A stretch of 64,000 bases of DNA from the NCBI GenBank assembly GCA_947259415.1, contig CAMYMI010000009.1, positions 46,566 to 110,565 of the forward strand, in the 5' to 3' direction. The position numbers and the translations under genes are program-made. Origin of the DNA: an uncultured Ectothiorhodospiraceae bacterium (GTDB taxonomy: Bacteria; Pseudomonadota; Gammaproteobacteria; UBA9214). A model generated the notes under the pieces. That model had not been told where the DNA came from. It did not search any database and saw only the letters and a list, made by a program, of their open reading frames with translations. Below, piece after piece: positions 11,840 through 20,097 of this stretch; within the stretch, counting starts at the first letter, position 1; each line of letters begins with the position of its first letter.

Positions 11840-12208
11840 CTAGTCGCGTTGTTTCTGCCTGCGGTATTTCTCGCGCAGCTGATTGCGTTCCTTTGGTGAC
11901 ATCTTTTCATACTGCCTGTGTTTCTGCTTGACCGTGTCGCGTTGTCCGGGACTCAGCTCGAGATAGCGCCGTGCACCACGACGCAGCTTTTCCTGTTCCC
12001 GCGACGAATAACCGGACCAGCCGCGGCGGTGTTTTTTCAGTAATTCCTGTTCCTGCCCGCTCAATGCGCCCCACGGGATGCCGTCCTTGCCGGCCAGCAT
12101 TTGTGCCGGGCTGTAGCCCTGGCCGGGAGACAGGGCTACAGCGGTTGCTGACGCCGTTGCCAGCACCGTGAACAGCAGGACAGCAAGCGGGTGATAGCGT
12201 CTCTTCAT
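11840..12208 (-). CDS. DUF3106 domain protein, exported
   Basis: The 122-residue product begins with a signal peptide (KRRYHPLAVLLFTVLATASATAVA) and continues with a charged region of repeated helical units (SGQEQELLKKHRRGW, SSREQEKLRRGARRY, SPGQRDTVKQKHRQY, SPKERNQLREKYR). This pattern of L/W-spaced Lys/Arg-rich units beginning SP/SxxE matches DUF3106, a family of unknown function often found beside sigma/anti-sigma genes. It starts 3 bases after the anti-sigma gene, so the two are probably translationally coupled. It may be a periplasmic element of the signalling unit, in the manner of helical Zn or stress sensors such as CpxP/ZraP; this is inference only. Confidence 0.75.
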   Translation of the reverse strand: MKRRYHPLAVLLFTVLATASATAVALSPGQGYSPAQMLAGKDGIPWGALSGQEQELLKKHRRGWSGYSSREQEKLRRGARRYLELSPGQRDTVKQKHRQYEKMSPKERNQLREKYRRQKQRD

Positions 12209-12211
12209 GGC

Positions 12212-12682
12212 TCAGGTGCTATTGGCGTTCTCGTCTTCGCGTGGTGCGTCATCACCGTTCTGGCCGGCCAGCCAGAGATAGAAATCCAGTTCTTCATAGA
12301 GGTCCGGTACCGCCTCGTTGCTCTGGGCGGTCATCTGGGGTGTTTCGCTGTCCTGATACTGGATAGTCCACAAGCCGACTGTCACCGCGATCAGCAGCAG
12401 TGCAGCGGTTGCAAGCAATTGGTGATTTCTGAAACGCGGCCGTTTGGCGGAAGCCAGTGACTGCTGCCGCCGCTGTCGCAGCTGGTTCGCTATACTGGCG
12501 GGCTCCAGTTCCGGCCCCAGTGCCATGGGTCCCAGTTGTTTCCAGCCGTCCAGATAGGCCCGGCATTGCGGGCAGGCCTCGATATGCCGTTCCAGCTGTG
12601 ATCTTTCCTCTGTGCCCGCATCCAGCAGGCCGGCGCGCAGACGGTCCAGTAAGGCCGTGTCAGGATGTGTCTGATTATGCAT
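12212..12682 (-). CDS. Zinc-finger anti-sigma factor, membrane-anchored
   Basis: The 156-residue protein has a cytoplasmic N-terminal domain with HIEACPQC (His-x3-Cys-x2-Cys), the zinc-binding motif of ZAS-type anti-sigma domains (about residues 32-39). A single membrane helix follows near residues 89-107 (LLATAALLLIAVTVGLW), then a short acidic periplasmic tail. The gene overlaps the end of the sigma factor gene by 8 bases, the usual arrangement for a cognate pair. It would hold the sigma factor inactive at the membrane until a signal releases it. The signal is not known; the histidine-rich protein upstream suggests a metal, but this is inference. Confidence 0.82.
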   Translation of the reverse strand: MHNQTHPDTALLDRLRAGLLDAGTEERSQLERHIEACPQCRAYLDGWKQLGPMALGPELEPASIANQLRQRRQQSLASAKRPRFRNHQLLATAALLLIAVTVGLWTIQYQDSETPQMTAQSNEAVPDLYEELDFYLWLAGQNGDDAPREDENANST

Positions 12683-13337
12683 GATCCCACACCTCCGCTA
12701 GTTGCTTGCGTAGTTCCCGCATGGCACGGAAATGGTGCTGCTTTACGCTGTTTTCCGAACACCCCAGTGTCCGGGATGTTTCCCTGATAGTCATACCACG
12801 CCACTCCCTGAGAATAAAGACCTGGCGCTGGCGTTCCGACAGCGCCTGCAGGGCCGCCTCGACCTTGTGACGCAACTCCGTGGTGACAGCCTCGACCTCG
12901 GGTGCGGTAATTCCGTCAGTCCGTTCTGCTGACGGGATTTCGTATTCATCCATGGCATGGCGCTCATCCTGGTCCTTGCGAAACAGGCCGGTCAGGGAGA
13001 TCAGCTTGTGCTTGCCCTGTTCCAGCATGCGCTTGCGTCTGACGTCATTGATGCGGCTGTTCAGGATGGTCCGAAACAACGCAGGCCATTCCCCGGCAGG
13101 CTTGTCACGGTAATACTCAATCAGGCGCAGCATGCTTTCCTGCACCACGTCCATTGCCGTCTCGCGGTTCCACAAGGCTGCATAGGCCACATAGAAGGCG
13201 TTTTCTTCGGCTTTCGCGAAGAATTCTTCCAGTGCCTGTTTGTTGTGGTCGTTGTCCTGCACAGCGAGGCCGGTTCCTGAGTTGGCATCCCGTATATCAA
13301 AGACTGCTGCGGTCAGCGAGCTGTCACCGCTGTTCAT
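12675..13337 (-). CDS. RNA polymerase sigma factor, ECF type
   Basis: This sigma-70-family factor would direct RNA polymerase to a specific regulon. Region 2 is visible in ETAMDVVQESMLRLIEYY and WPALFRTILNSRINDVRRKR, and region 4 in LSERQRQVFILREWRGMTIRETSRTLGCSENSVKQ. About 40 extra residues separate the two. The frame stays open far upstream through the histidine-rich gene, but that part is low-complexity antisense-like protein. I chose the ATG at 13337 (220 residues); a downstream GTG before CAGGACAAC is also possible, and no start has a strong ribosome binding site. It overlaps the anti-sigma gene downstream. Confidence 0.85.
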   Translation of the reverse strand: MNSGDSSLTAAVFDIRDANSGTGLAVQDNDHNKQALEEFFAKAEENAFYVAYAALWNRETAMDVVQESMLRLIEYYRDKPAGEWPALFRTILNSRINDVRRKRMLEQGKHKLISLTGLFRKDQDERHAMDEYEIPSAERTDGITAPEVEAVTTELRHKVEAALQALSERQRQVFILREWRGMTIRETSRTLGCSENSVKQHHFRAMRELRKQLAEVWDHA

Positions 13338-13428
13338 GGTTGCAGCCGGGAACAGCCCCGCCCGCAGAGGCTGCCAACCTGACAGATGATACCTGTCATC
13401 ACGGTGGTCCAGTATACAGAATACCGGC

Positions 13429-13884
13429 CTATGAATTACTGCGCTTGCGGCCATCGCGCCTGTCCTTATCCCTGTGAACACGATCGTTGTAATCCCTGTC
13501 TCGCCTGTGACCGTCATGTTTCCCGTGGTGCCTGTTGCCATCATGCCTCCTGTGACCGTCATCACCGTGGTCGCGGTGGCGTTTGTGCCCGTGACGTTTG
13601 CCCGGGTGGCCATGGCCGTCGTGGTGACGGTGGCCGTGTTTCTTGTAGTGCCCGTAATGATGGCCATGGTCGTGCCTGCGGTGGTGTCCTTTATGATGAC
13701 GGTGCTTGTAGAACGGGTAGTAGTGATCATGGCCATGGCGGTAACCCAGGCCGTAAGTACCTGAGTGGCCACTGTTTCCATAGTAGATCGAGAAATGGTC
13801 ATCACCGGCCCGGGCGGTCTGGGACAGGCCGAGGAACAGGCCCGCGACAAGCAGGACAGGAAGGATCGTGGTTCTGGTTTTCAT
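13429..13884 (-). CDS. Histidine-rich exported protein
   Basis: The 151-residue product has a clear signal peptide (KTRTTILPVLLVAGLFLGLSQTARA) with a probable cut after ARA. The mature part is extremely rich in His, Arg, Lys, Gly, Asp and Tyr, with many HH, HGH, HRHH and HxxH units. Such composition suggests periplasmic metal binding (Ni, Zn, Cu), though no fold is recognisable. GGAG eight bases before the ATG supports this start. It lies 91 bases upstream of the ECF sigma gene on the same strand and could be part of, or controlled by, that system. The composition produces a long false frame on the same strand that reads into the sigma gene. Confidence 0.7.
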   Translation of the reverse strand: MKTRTTILPVLLVAGLFLGLSQTARAGDDHFSIYYGNSGHSGTYGLGYRHGHDHYYPFYKHRHHKGHHRRHDHGHHYGHYKKHGHRHHDGHGHPGKRHGHKRHRDHGDDGHRRHDGNRHHGKHDGHRRDRDYNDRVHRDKDRRDGRKRSNS

Positions 13885-13959
13885 GGTTCCGGCTCCGTTG
13901 ATTGCTAACTCACTTCCTTCTAACGCGGAGCCGCCCGTCGGGTTAACAGGGTGGCGGGA

Positions 13960-14841
13960 TCACGGGCCTGACTGGAAATGACCGATGAGCTCACCCACGC
14001 GCAGCGACTGGTCGGCTGCCAGGCCCTCAAGCCAGCGCACCTGTCCGGGACCGTACAGCAGGATGACGGTTGAGCCCATGTTGAAACGGCCCATCTCGTC
14101 ACCCTGGTGGAGTTCAATTCGTGAACCGGGGTCGGTGTTGTAGTTCCGTGCCTGGATCCCGGGACCGGCAGGCCGGATCACGCCGTCCCACACCGTTTCC
14201 ATGCAGGCCACGAAGATCGCACCTACCATGACCAGGGCCATAGATCCGGAGGGGGTGTCGAACAGGGTCACCAGGCGTTCGTTACGGGTGAACAGACCGG
14301 GGATCGCGCGCGTGGTGTGCGGCGCCACGCTGAACAGGCGCCCGGGAATATAGATGCTTTCCGTCAGCTGCCCTGTACTGGGCATATGGATACGGTGGTA
14401 GTCTCGCGGTGATAGGTACAGGGTGGCGAAACTGCCACCTTGAAAGGCGCCGGCATGTTCAGTGCTGGCGCCCAGCAGCGTGTCCAGTGAATAATCCCGG
14501 CCCTTGGCCTGCAGCAGGCGGCCGTCCCGGATAGTGCCGATCTGGCTGATGCGCCCGTCGATCGGGCTGACGATAGCCTGCGGCTGGTCTGCCAGCGGGC
14601 GGGCAGCGGGCAGCAAGGCACGGGTAAAGAAACTGTTGAAATCCGGGTAATGCCCGGGGTCGGGGTTTTCCGCCTCGGTCATGTCCACACGGAAATGGCG
14701 GATAAACCACTTGATCAGCAGATTCTTCCACCAGACGGTCTGCCAGCGCGTTGCCGCTCGCACGATGCCGGAGAGCAGGTGGTGCGGCAATACAGCGATT
14801 GGCCAGGACTTCAACCAGTCTGTCAATGCAGTGCTGGGCAT
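13960..14841 (-). CDS. psd: Phosphatidylserine decarboxylase proenzyme
   Basis: Psd converts phosphatidylserine to phosphatidylethanolamine at the inner membrane. The 293-residue proenzyme has the NSFFTRAL motif, the catalytic Asp in SPIDGRI, the His motif YHRIHMP, and the self-cleavage site in NMGSTV, where the Ser becomes the pyruvoyl group. The usual LGST is MGST here. The length is normal. It lies between the PCuAC gene (24 bases upstream) and the His-rich gene on the minus strand. Placement after copper genes looks incidental. Confidence 0.95.
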   Translation of the reverse strand: MPSTALTDWLKSWPIAVLPHHLLSGIVRAATRWQTVWWKNLLIKWFIRHFRVDMTEAENPDPGHYPDFNSFFTRALLPAARPLADQPQAIVSPIDGRISQIGTIRDGRLLQAKGRDYSLDTLLGASTEHAGAFQGGSFATLYLSPRDYHRIHMPSTGQLTESIYIPGRLFSVAPHTTRAIPGLFTRNERLVTLFDTPSGSMALVMVGAIFVACMETVWDGVIRPAGPGIQARNYNTDPGSRIELHQGDEMGRFNMGSTVILLYGPGQVRWLEGLAADQSLRVGELIGHFQSGP

Positions 14842-14865
14842 GGCTTGCCGGGGCTAGGGGGCTTA

Positions 14866-15336
14866 CTAGTGATGGTGGTGCTGATGGTCGTCATCGTCAC
14901 CGGCATCCATTTTTACGACCGGGACATTGACCCGGATGCAGGCCGCACCGGAGAGTTGTATGTCAAGCGCCACGCTGTCACCTTCGCGCAGCAGACGTTT
15001 CGGACTGTACAGCATAAGGTGTATACCGCCGGGTTCGAGTACCACACGGCCTGCCGCAGCGATCTGCAGTGAGTCCACCGGGACCATCCTGGCGACACCG
15101 TCCTCGACGAGGGTGCGGTGCATCTCGATACGTTCGAAGTCGGGACTGGCGATGGCGGTGATGGTGGCCGACTGGATGCCCTGGTTGGCGATCACCATGT
15201 AGGCTGCCAGTACGTTTGCACCCGGGGGTGCCTCCCGGATCCAGGGATCCGTGACCTTGAGGGCGGAGTCCGCCGCGGCGATCAAGGAGTAGAGCAGGAC
15301 AAGCAGGATGCCCGGTACAATGATTTTCTGTTTCAT
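14866..15336 (-). CDS. Copper chaperone PCu(A)C
   Basis: PCu(A)C proteins bind Cu(I) in the periplasm and help load the CuA site of cytochrome c oxidase. The 156-residue form starting MKQKIIVPG has a signal peptide ending near AAADSA, the WIREAPPGANVLAAYM block, and the H(M)x10Mx21HxM copper motif seen as EMHRTLVEDGVARM followed by GIHLML. The C-terminus ends DDDDHQHHHH, an additional potential metal-binding tail. A GTG eight codons upstream is a less likely start. It begins 7 bases after the SCO1 gene, so the two copper genes form a unit. Confidence 0.92.
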   Translation of the reverse strand: MKQKIIVPGILLVLLYSLIAAADSALKVTDPWIREAPPGANVLAAYMVIANQGIQSATITAIASPDFERIEMHRTLVEDGVARMVPVDSLQIAAAGRVVLEPGGIHLMLYSPKRLLREGDSVALDIQLSGAACIRVNVPVVKMDAGDDDDHQHHHH

Positions 15337-15343
15337 GGTGATG

Positions 15344-15988
15344 TCAGTATGCCTGTGCAATCCGGATAAAATCCGAGGCGATGTCTACGGCCTTGAGCGG
15401 CGGCGAGAACAGCGCGTGGAAGCGGCCGTCCGGGTCGGTCAAGAGGATGCTGGCGGTATGGTCGATCAGATAGTTTTCTACGTCAGCCTTGTTCTCGACC
15501 CGTGCGGCGATGACACCCAGCTGCCGGGTCAACTTGCTGATGGCTTCGGTCGTTCCGGTGACCCCGATAAAATCGGCGTTGAAATAGGAGACGAACTGGC
15601 CCATTTTATCCGGCGTATCGCGTTCGGGATCGACACTGATGAAGATGTACCTGAGCGGGTCGGGGTGGTCCTGGAGGCGCGTGGCCACGCTGTTGAGCAC
15701 TGACAGGGTGGTCGGGCAGACATCGGGGCAGTGGGTGTAGCCGAAAAAGATGAATGACCAGTGCCCCTGGAGCTCGTTGTTGGTAAAAGCTTTTCCTGTA
15801 TGATCAACGAGTTCGAACGGTTGCAGTGCACGTGCCTCACTGAAGTGCGTGGCCTGCAGGTCCGTCAGATCGGCTTGTCTGTTGAGCAGGAATCCGGAGG
15901 TCCAGTAACCCGCGGACAGCGCCAGGACCGTGGCGATGGCGAAAAGCATGGCAAGGCGCAGTTTCGATGGGGTACGTTGTGTCTTCAT
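15344..15988 (-). CDS. SCO1/SenC family copper assembly protein
   Basis: SCO proteins are membrane-tethered thioredoxin-like proteins that bind copper and reduce or metallate the CuA centre of cytochrome oxidase. The 214-residue protein has an N-terminal membrane helix (LRLAMLFAIATVLALSAGYW), the copper-binding CPDVC pair inside FFGYTHCPDVCPTT, and the distal His in YLIDHTASI. Start is ATG at 15988; a GTG two codons earlier is possible. It heads the minus-strand block, is divergent from prmB, and is followed after 7 bases by the PCuAC gene. No oxidase genes are in the window. Confidence 0.93.
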   Translation of the reverse strand: MKTQRTPSKLRLAMLFAIATVLALSAGYWTSGFLLNRQADLTDLQATHFSEARALQPFELVDHTGKAFTNNELQGHWSFIFFGYTHCPDVCPTTLSVLNSVATRLQDHPDPLRYIFISVDPERDTPDKMGQFVSYFNADFIGVTGTTEAISKLTRQLGVIAARVENKADVENYLIDHTASILLTDPDGRFHALFSPPLKAVDIASDFIRIAQAY

Positions 15989-16091
15989 AATCACGCATTA
16001 TTCCATAGACGCTGCCACGCTTCATTACACACATTTTCTCGGGAACCTCCTGTGGCGGGTATGCCGACCGCCGTCACGCAGGGAAGTTGTT

Positions 16092-17036
16092 ATGGATACA
16101 CTGACTACAATGCGGGATTTTATCCGTTGGGGTGCCAGCCGCTTCAACGCGGCCGGCCTGGTTTTCGGACACGGTACCGACAATGCACTGGATGAATCGG
16201 CTGCACTCGTAATGCATGAACTGCACCTGGACCCCGAGCTGCCGGAGGATTACCTAGACAGCGTACTGACTGCCGCCGAGCGCGAGCAGGTCATCAAGCT
16301 GATTGAGACACGCATCGAGACCCGCAAGCCGGCAGCCTACCTGACACATGAGGCATGGTTTGCCGGCCTGTCTTTCTATGTTGATGAGCGCGTGCTGGTG
16401 CCGCGTTCCCCGATAGCGGAGCTGATCGCGGACCGGTTCATTCCCTGGGTTGTCCCGCAGCAGGTCGGTGCCGTTCTTGACCTGTGCACCGGCAGTGGTT
16501 GCATCGGGATTGCCTGTGCCTATGCCTTTCCGGAAGCCCGCGTGGATGCGGTTGATATCTCGACCGATGCCCTGGCCGTTGCCCAGCGAAATGTTGAGCG
16601 CCATGGTCTGGAGCAGCGTGTCAGGTTACTCCAGTCAGACCTGTTCGATGGCCTTAAGGGCGAACATTATGACGTTATTGTAGCCAACCCGCCCTATGTC
16701 TCGGATGAGGAGATACAGGCACTCCCGCAGGAGTTCCGGCATGAGCCGGCCCTGGGACTGGCTGCGGGTGCAGATGGCATGGATGTCGTCGCACGGATCC
16801 TCAGGGACGCAGCTGATCACCTTTCCGCTTTTGGCATACTCATCGTCGAGGTAGGCTATAGCCAGTCGGCACTGGTGGCGCGCTATTCTGATGTGCCGTT
16901 TTTGTGGCTGGAATTCGAGCACGGGGGGGAAGGCGTTTTTCTGCTGGAGCGCCATCAGCTGGTGGAGTGCCGCCAGGCGTTCGAATCCCCGGTCGAAGCG
17001 CGTACCGCGAGCGGCGCGCCGAAAGGAGTGAACTGA
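16092..17036 (+). CDS. prmB: Ribosomal protein L3 N5-glutamine methyltransferase
   Basis: PrmB methylates a glutamine of ribosomal protein L3 using SAM. The 314-residue product has the N-terminal helical domain of HemK-like enzymes, the VLVPRSPIAELI block, the SAM site LDLCTGSGCIGIA, and the catalytic motif NPPYVSDEEI. The SPIAELI form with NPPYV separates PrmB from PrmC. An AGGGAAG site precedes the ATG at 16092. An open frame extends further upstream but has no homology-like content. The next small gene begins 2 bases after its stop. Confidence 0.93.
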   Translation: MDTLTTMRDFIRWGASRFNAAGLVFGHGTDNALDESAALVMHELHLDPELPEDYLDSVLTAAEREQVIKLIETRIETRKPAAYLTHEAWFAGLSFYVDERVLVPRSPIAELIADRFIPWVVPQQVGAVLDLCTGSGCIGIACAYAFPEARVDAVDISTDALAVAQRNVERHGLEQRVRLLQSDLFDGLKGEHYDVIVANPPYVSDEEIQALPQEFRHEPALGLAAGADGMDVVARILRDAADHLSAFGILIVEVGYSQSALVARYSDVPFLWLEFEHGGEGVFLLERHQLVECRQAFESPVEARTASGAPKGVN

Positions 17037-17037
17037 T

Positions 17038-17346
17038 ATGGGTGACAGGGCACGATCAGCTGAGGAATACGCGGGGCTGGTGGATCAGGCGATATTCGAT
17101 CTTAAGGAACTGCGCGCCTCCACGGATTACGACATAGAGGCGATTGATACCAATACGGCCTATCTGGGGGTACTGCAGGAGGAACTGCGCGAACTTCGCG
17201 CATCAATGGCTGACGGCAGCTACCTGTTCGGACGCAATGACCTGCCGTTCATGCGCATCGTCAAACAGCATAGCGAGCGCGAGTTGCCGTTCATCAAGCT
17301 GCTCTACCAGATCAACGCAACGCACAGGCAGGGTCTGGATGTGTAG
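17038..17346 (+). CDS. Conserved hypothetical small protein after prmB
   Basis: The 102-residue product is soluble, mostly helical and acidic (EEYAGLVDQAIFDL, YLGVLQEELRELRASMADGSY, FIKLLYQINATHRQGLDV). No signal peptide or membrane segment is seen. AGGAG lies 9 bases before the ATG, inside the end of prmB, so the two are translationally coupled. Codon use matches the neighbours. I do not recognise a named family and assign no function; coupling to prmB hints at a shared regulation only. Confidence 0.75.
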   Translation: MGDRARSAEEYAGLVDQAIFDLKELRASTDYDIEAIDTNTAYLGVLQEELRELRASMADGSYLFGRNDLPFMRIVKQHSERELPFIKLLYQINATHRQGLDV

Positions 17347-17399
17347 CCACAGACCTGCTGGGTCGGCCGCTGGCTCCGGACGGCGGTATATTTCCGGTA

Positions 17400-17597
17400 T
17401 CAGCCCTTGGTACGGTAAATCAGGCCGGGCCTGATCAGCAGCTCGTTCTTCTTCAACTGTTCCAGGGGGAATTCACCATCGACGTTCTCCGCGATCCGGT
17501 CGAACACGTAGGTCCCCTTGTGTGACTCGATGGTCTGGTAGATGGGTTGCCCCATGTAGTCACCAACCCGCGATCTGTTTCTAGAAGATTGTGCCAT
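17400..17597 (-). CDS. Small hypothetical protein
   Basis: The frame encodes 65 residues starting MAQSSRNRSRVGDYMG and ending LLIRPGLIYRTKG. It remains open upstream for 28 more codons, but that part is AT-rich and hydrophobic without coding character. The C-terminal part has a regular pattern (YQTIESHKGTYVFDRIAE, GEFPLEQLKKNELL) that looks like a folded protein. It sits between the small prmB-linked gene and aroC on the opposite strand. No ribosome binding site is evident, and I do not recognise the family. Confidence 0.55.
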   Translation of the reverse strand: MAQSSRNRSRVGDYMGQPIYQTIESHKGTYVFDRIAENVDGEFPLEQLKKNELLIRPGLIYRTKG

Positions 17598-17723
17598 TAG
17601 GGTATCTACTTGAATCAGGTTAATCCTGCACAGAACAGTTATCGGTTGGAAACACTTGTTCTTTAACAGGATCGCGAACAAGAAAAGCAGGACGCCCGGG
17701 AGTCAAGCCGCTACAATATCCGC

Positions 17724-18827
17724 ATGTCAGGAAACACCTACGGTAAACTGTTCACGATCACCGGTTTTGGCGAGAGCCACGGCCCGGCACTGGGCTGTAT
17801 CGTGGACGGCTGCCCGCCCGGCATGGAATTGTCGGCTGCGGACCTTCAGCATGACCTCGATCGCCGCAAACCGGGCAAATCCAGGCACACCACCCAGCGC
17901 CGTGAGACCGACGAAGTACAGATCCTGTCGGGCGTGTTCGAGGGGAAGACTACCGGCACCCCCATTGGGCTGTTGATCCAGAATATCGACCAGCGTTCCA
18001 GGGACTATTCCAAGATCATGGACCGCTTCCGTCCCGGACATGCGGACTACACCTACCAGCAGAAATACGGTTTTCGTGACTATCGCGGGGGTGGACGCTC
18101 GTCAGCACGCGAAACGGCTATGCGGGTGGCAGCCGGTGCCATCGCCAAGAAATACCTGGCCGAGAACCTGGGCGTTCGGATCCGCGGATACCTTGCCCAG
18201 CTGGGACCCGTCGAACTGGAACTGCGGGACTGGGACAGCGTGGAGGACAATCCCTTTTTCTGTCCCGACCCGTCCCGGGTGAAGGAACTCGAGGACTACA
18301 TGGATGCCCTCCGCAAGGAGGGTGACTCCATCGGTGCACGGATCAACGTGGTGGCGACGGGTTTGCCGCCGGGCCTGGGCGAGCCCGTCTTCGATCGCCT
18401 GGACGCGGACATTGCCCACGCCCTGATGAGCATTAATGCCGTGAAAGGTGTGGAGATCGGCGCCGGTTTTGCCTGTGTGGCCCAGAAGGGCACGGAGCAC
18501 CGGGACGAGATCACCCCGCAGGGCTTCCTCAGCAACCATGCCGGCGGGGTGCTGGGCGGGATATCCAGCGGCCAGGACATCCTCGCCAGCATCGCCCTGA
18601 AGCCGACCTCGAGTATCCGCCTGCCGGGGCGGACGGTGAATACCCGCGGTGAGCCCCTCGAGGTGGTCACCACCGGGCGTCATGACCCCTGTGTGGGCAT
18701 ACGTGCCACACCGATCGCCGAGGCCATGCTGGCCATCGTGCTGATGGACCACCTGCTGCGCCACCGTGCACAGAATCTGGATGTACAGTCGGACACACCG
18801 GTTATTCCTGCCAGTGCGGATGAATAG
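17724..18827 (+). CDS. aroC: Chorismate synthase
   Basis: AroC makes chorismate from EPSP with reduced FMN, the last shared step of aromatic amino acid synthesis. The 367-residue protein has the signatures [18 protein letters not shown] near the N-terminus, [20 protein letters not shown] and [17 protein letters not shown]. The length is close to the 361 of E. coli. The start at 17724 ([10 protein letters not shown]) fits the family. Downstream is an MFS transporter on the same strand, 52 bases away. Confidence 0.97.
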   Translation: MSGNTYGKLFTITGFGESHGPALGCIVDGCPPGMELSAADLQHDLDRRKPGKSRHTTQRRETDEVQILSGVFEGKTTGTPIGLLIQNIDQRSRDYSKIMDRFRPGHADYTYQQKYGFRDYRGGGRSSARETAMRVAAGAIAKKYLAENLGVRIRGYLAQLGPVELELRDWDSVEDNPFFCPDPSRVKELEDYMDALRKEGDSIGARINVVATGLPPGLGEPVFDRLDADIAHALMSINAVKGVEIGAGFACVAQKGTEHRDEITPQGFLSNHAGGVLGGISSGQDILASIALKPTSSIRLPGRTVNTRGEPLEVVTTGRHDPCVGIRATPIAEAMLAIVLMDHLLRHRAQNLDVQSDTPVIPASADE

Positions 18828-18879
18828 CAGCACCAGTCTCTGTCAGCTCCCGTTGCACTAGTACCGCGCTGGACCCGGC

Positions 18880-20013
18880 ATGAACTACTGGCGCCTGTCC
18901 GGCTTTTACCTGTTCTATTTCGCCTCTCTGGGCGCTCTGGTTCCCTACTGGAGCCTGTACCTCAAGTCCCTGGGTTTCAGCATTGCCGATATCGGTGAAC
19001 TGATCGCAATCCTGATGGCGACCAAGATCGTGGCACCCAATATCTGGGGCTGGATCGCCGATCATACCGGTGAACGTATGCTGATCGTGCGGATCGCCTC
19101 GCTGCTGGCGGCCATCGCGTTTGCCGGCGTGTTCGCAGGCAGCAACTACTGGTGGCTGGCGGCGGTGATGATGCTGTTCAGTTTCTTCTGGAATGCGTCG
19201 TTGCCGCAGTTCGAGGCGACGACCATGAATCACCTTGGGCGTGATACCTGGCGTTACAGCAGTATCCGCCTGTGGGGTTCGGTCGGCTTTATCATTACCG
19301 CTGCCGGCCTCGGACCGTTGCTGGACAGCTACGGGGCCGGTGTGTTGCCGGCTGTCGTGATGGTTTTGTTTGTGGCTATCTGGATCAACAGCCTGACAGT
19401 ACCTGAATCGGCGGCCGGTCATTTGCCGCTCGACCAGGAACCGCTGCGCAAGGTCCTGGGTCGGCCGCTGGTGGTCTCGCTACTGTGCGTGTGTTTTCTC
19501 GTGCAGGCCAGCCACGGTCCGTATTACACCTTTTTCACCCTCTACCTGGAAGACTTCGGCTATTCGCGTTCCCTGATCGGGCAATTGTGGGGGCTGGGCG
19601 TGATTGCCGAAATCGGCGTGTTCCTGCTAATGCCGCGCCTGCTGCCGCGCTTTGGCGCACGCCGCCTGCTGCTGGTCGCTGTCGGCCTCACCGCGCTGCG
19701 CTGGCTGCTGATTGCACTGTTCGCCGCCTGGGTGCCGGTGATCCTGTTTGCCCAGACCCTGCACGCAGCGAGTTTCGGACTCTACCATGCCGTGGTGATC
19801 TACATGATCCATGCCCTGTTTACGGGTGTACACCAGGGGCGCGGCCAGGCACTTTACAGCAGCCTGAGTTTCGGGGCGGGCGGGGCGGCCGGCAGCCTGG
19901 TGAGCGGTTATCTGTGGACCGGCATCAATCCCGAGGCGATGTTCCTGCTGGCCGCTGTGATCAGCCTGTGCGCCCTGGTCATCGTCTACCGGGGCATCAA
20001 GGGGGATATCTGA
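18880..20013 (+). CDS. MFS transporter, HcaT/phenylpropionate-permease-like
   Basis: The 377-residue protein has about twelve membrane helices and begins YWRLSGFYLFYFASLGALVPYWSLYLKSLGFS, the typical opening of the MFS_1_like group that includes 3-phenylpropionate permease HcaT. The loop after helix 2 (GWIADHTGER) is a degenerate form of the MFS DRxGRR motif, and SIRLWGSVGFI marks helix 5. Substrate cannot be predicted. No catabolic genes are nearby; it lies between aroC and leuC. Confidence 0.85.
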   Translation: MNYWRLSGFYLFYFASLGALVPYWSLYLKSLGFSIADIGELIAILMATKIVAPNIWGWIADHTGERMLIVRIASLLAAIAFAGVFAGSNYWWLAAVMMLFSFFWNASLPQFEATTMNHLGRDTWRYSSIRLWGSVGFIITAAGLGPLLDSYGAGVLPAVVMVLFVAIWINSLTVPESAAGHLPLDQEPLRKVLGRPLVVSLLCVCFLVQASHGPYYTFFTLYLEDFGYSRSLIGQLWGLGVIAEIGVFLLMPRLLPRFGARRLLLVAVGLTALRWLLIALFAAWVPVILFAQTLHAASFGLYHAVVIYMIHALFTGVHQGRGQALYSSLSFGAGGAAGSLVSGYLWTGINPEAMFLLAAVISLCALVIVYRGIKGDI

Positions 20014-20097
20014 TTGTTTTCGACCCTGCCTGTATTCGGTCCAGCCATCCTATATAATTCCTCGCCTGTGTAATGACTGCTTTCGGAACTGGCACCG

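Noticed and set aside
12675..13850. A 391-codon open frame that would join the sigma factor to an N-terminal Thr/Met-rich region.
   Set aside because: The extra N-terminal part lies over the histidine-rich gene in another frame on the same strand and is a composition artefact; sigma homology starts only near 13.3 kb.
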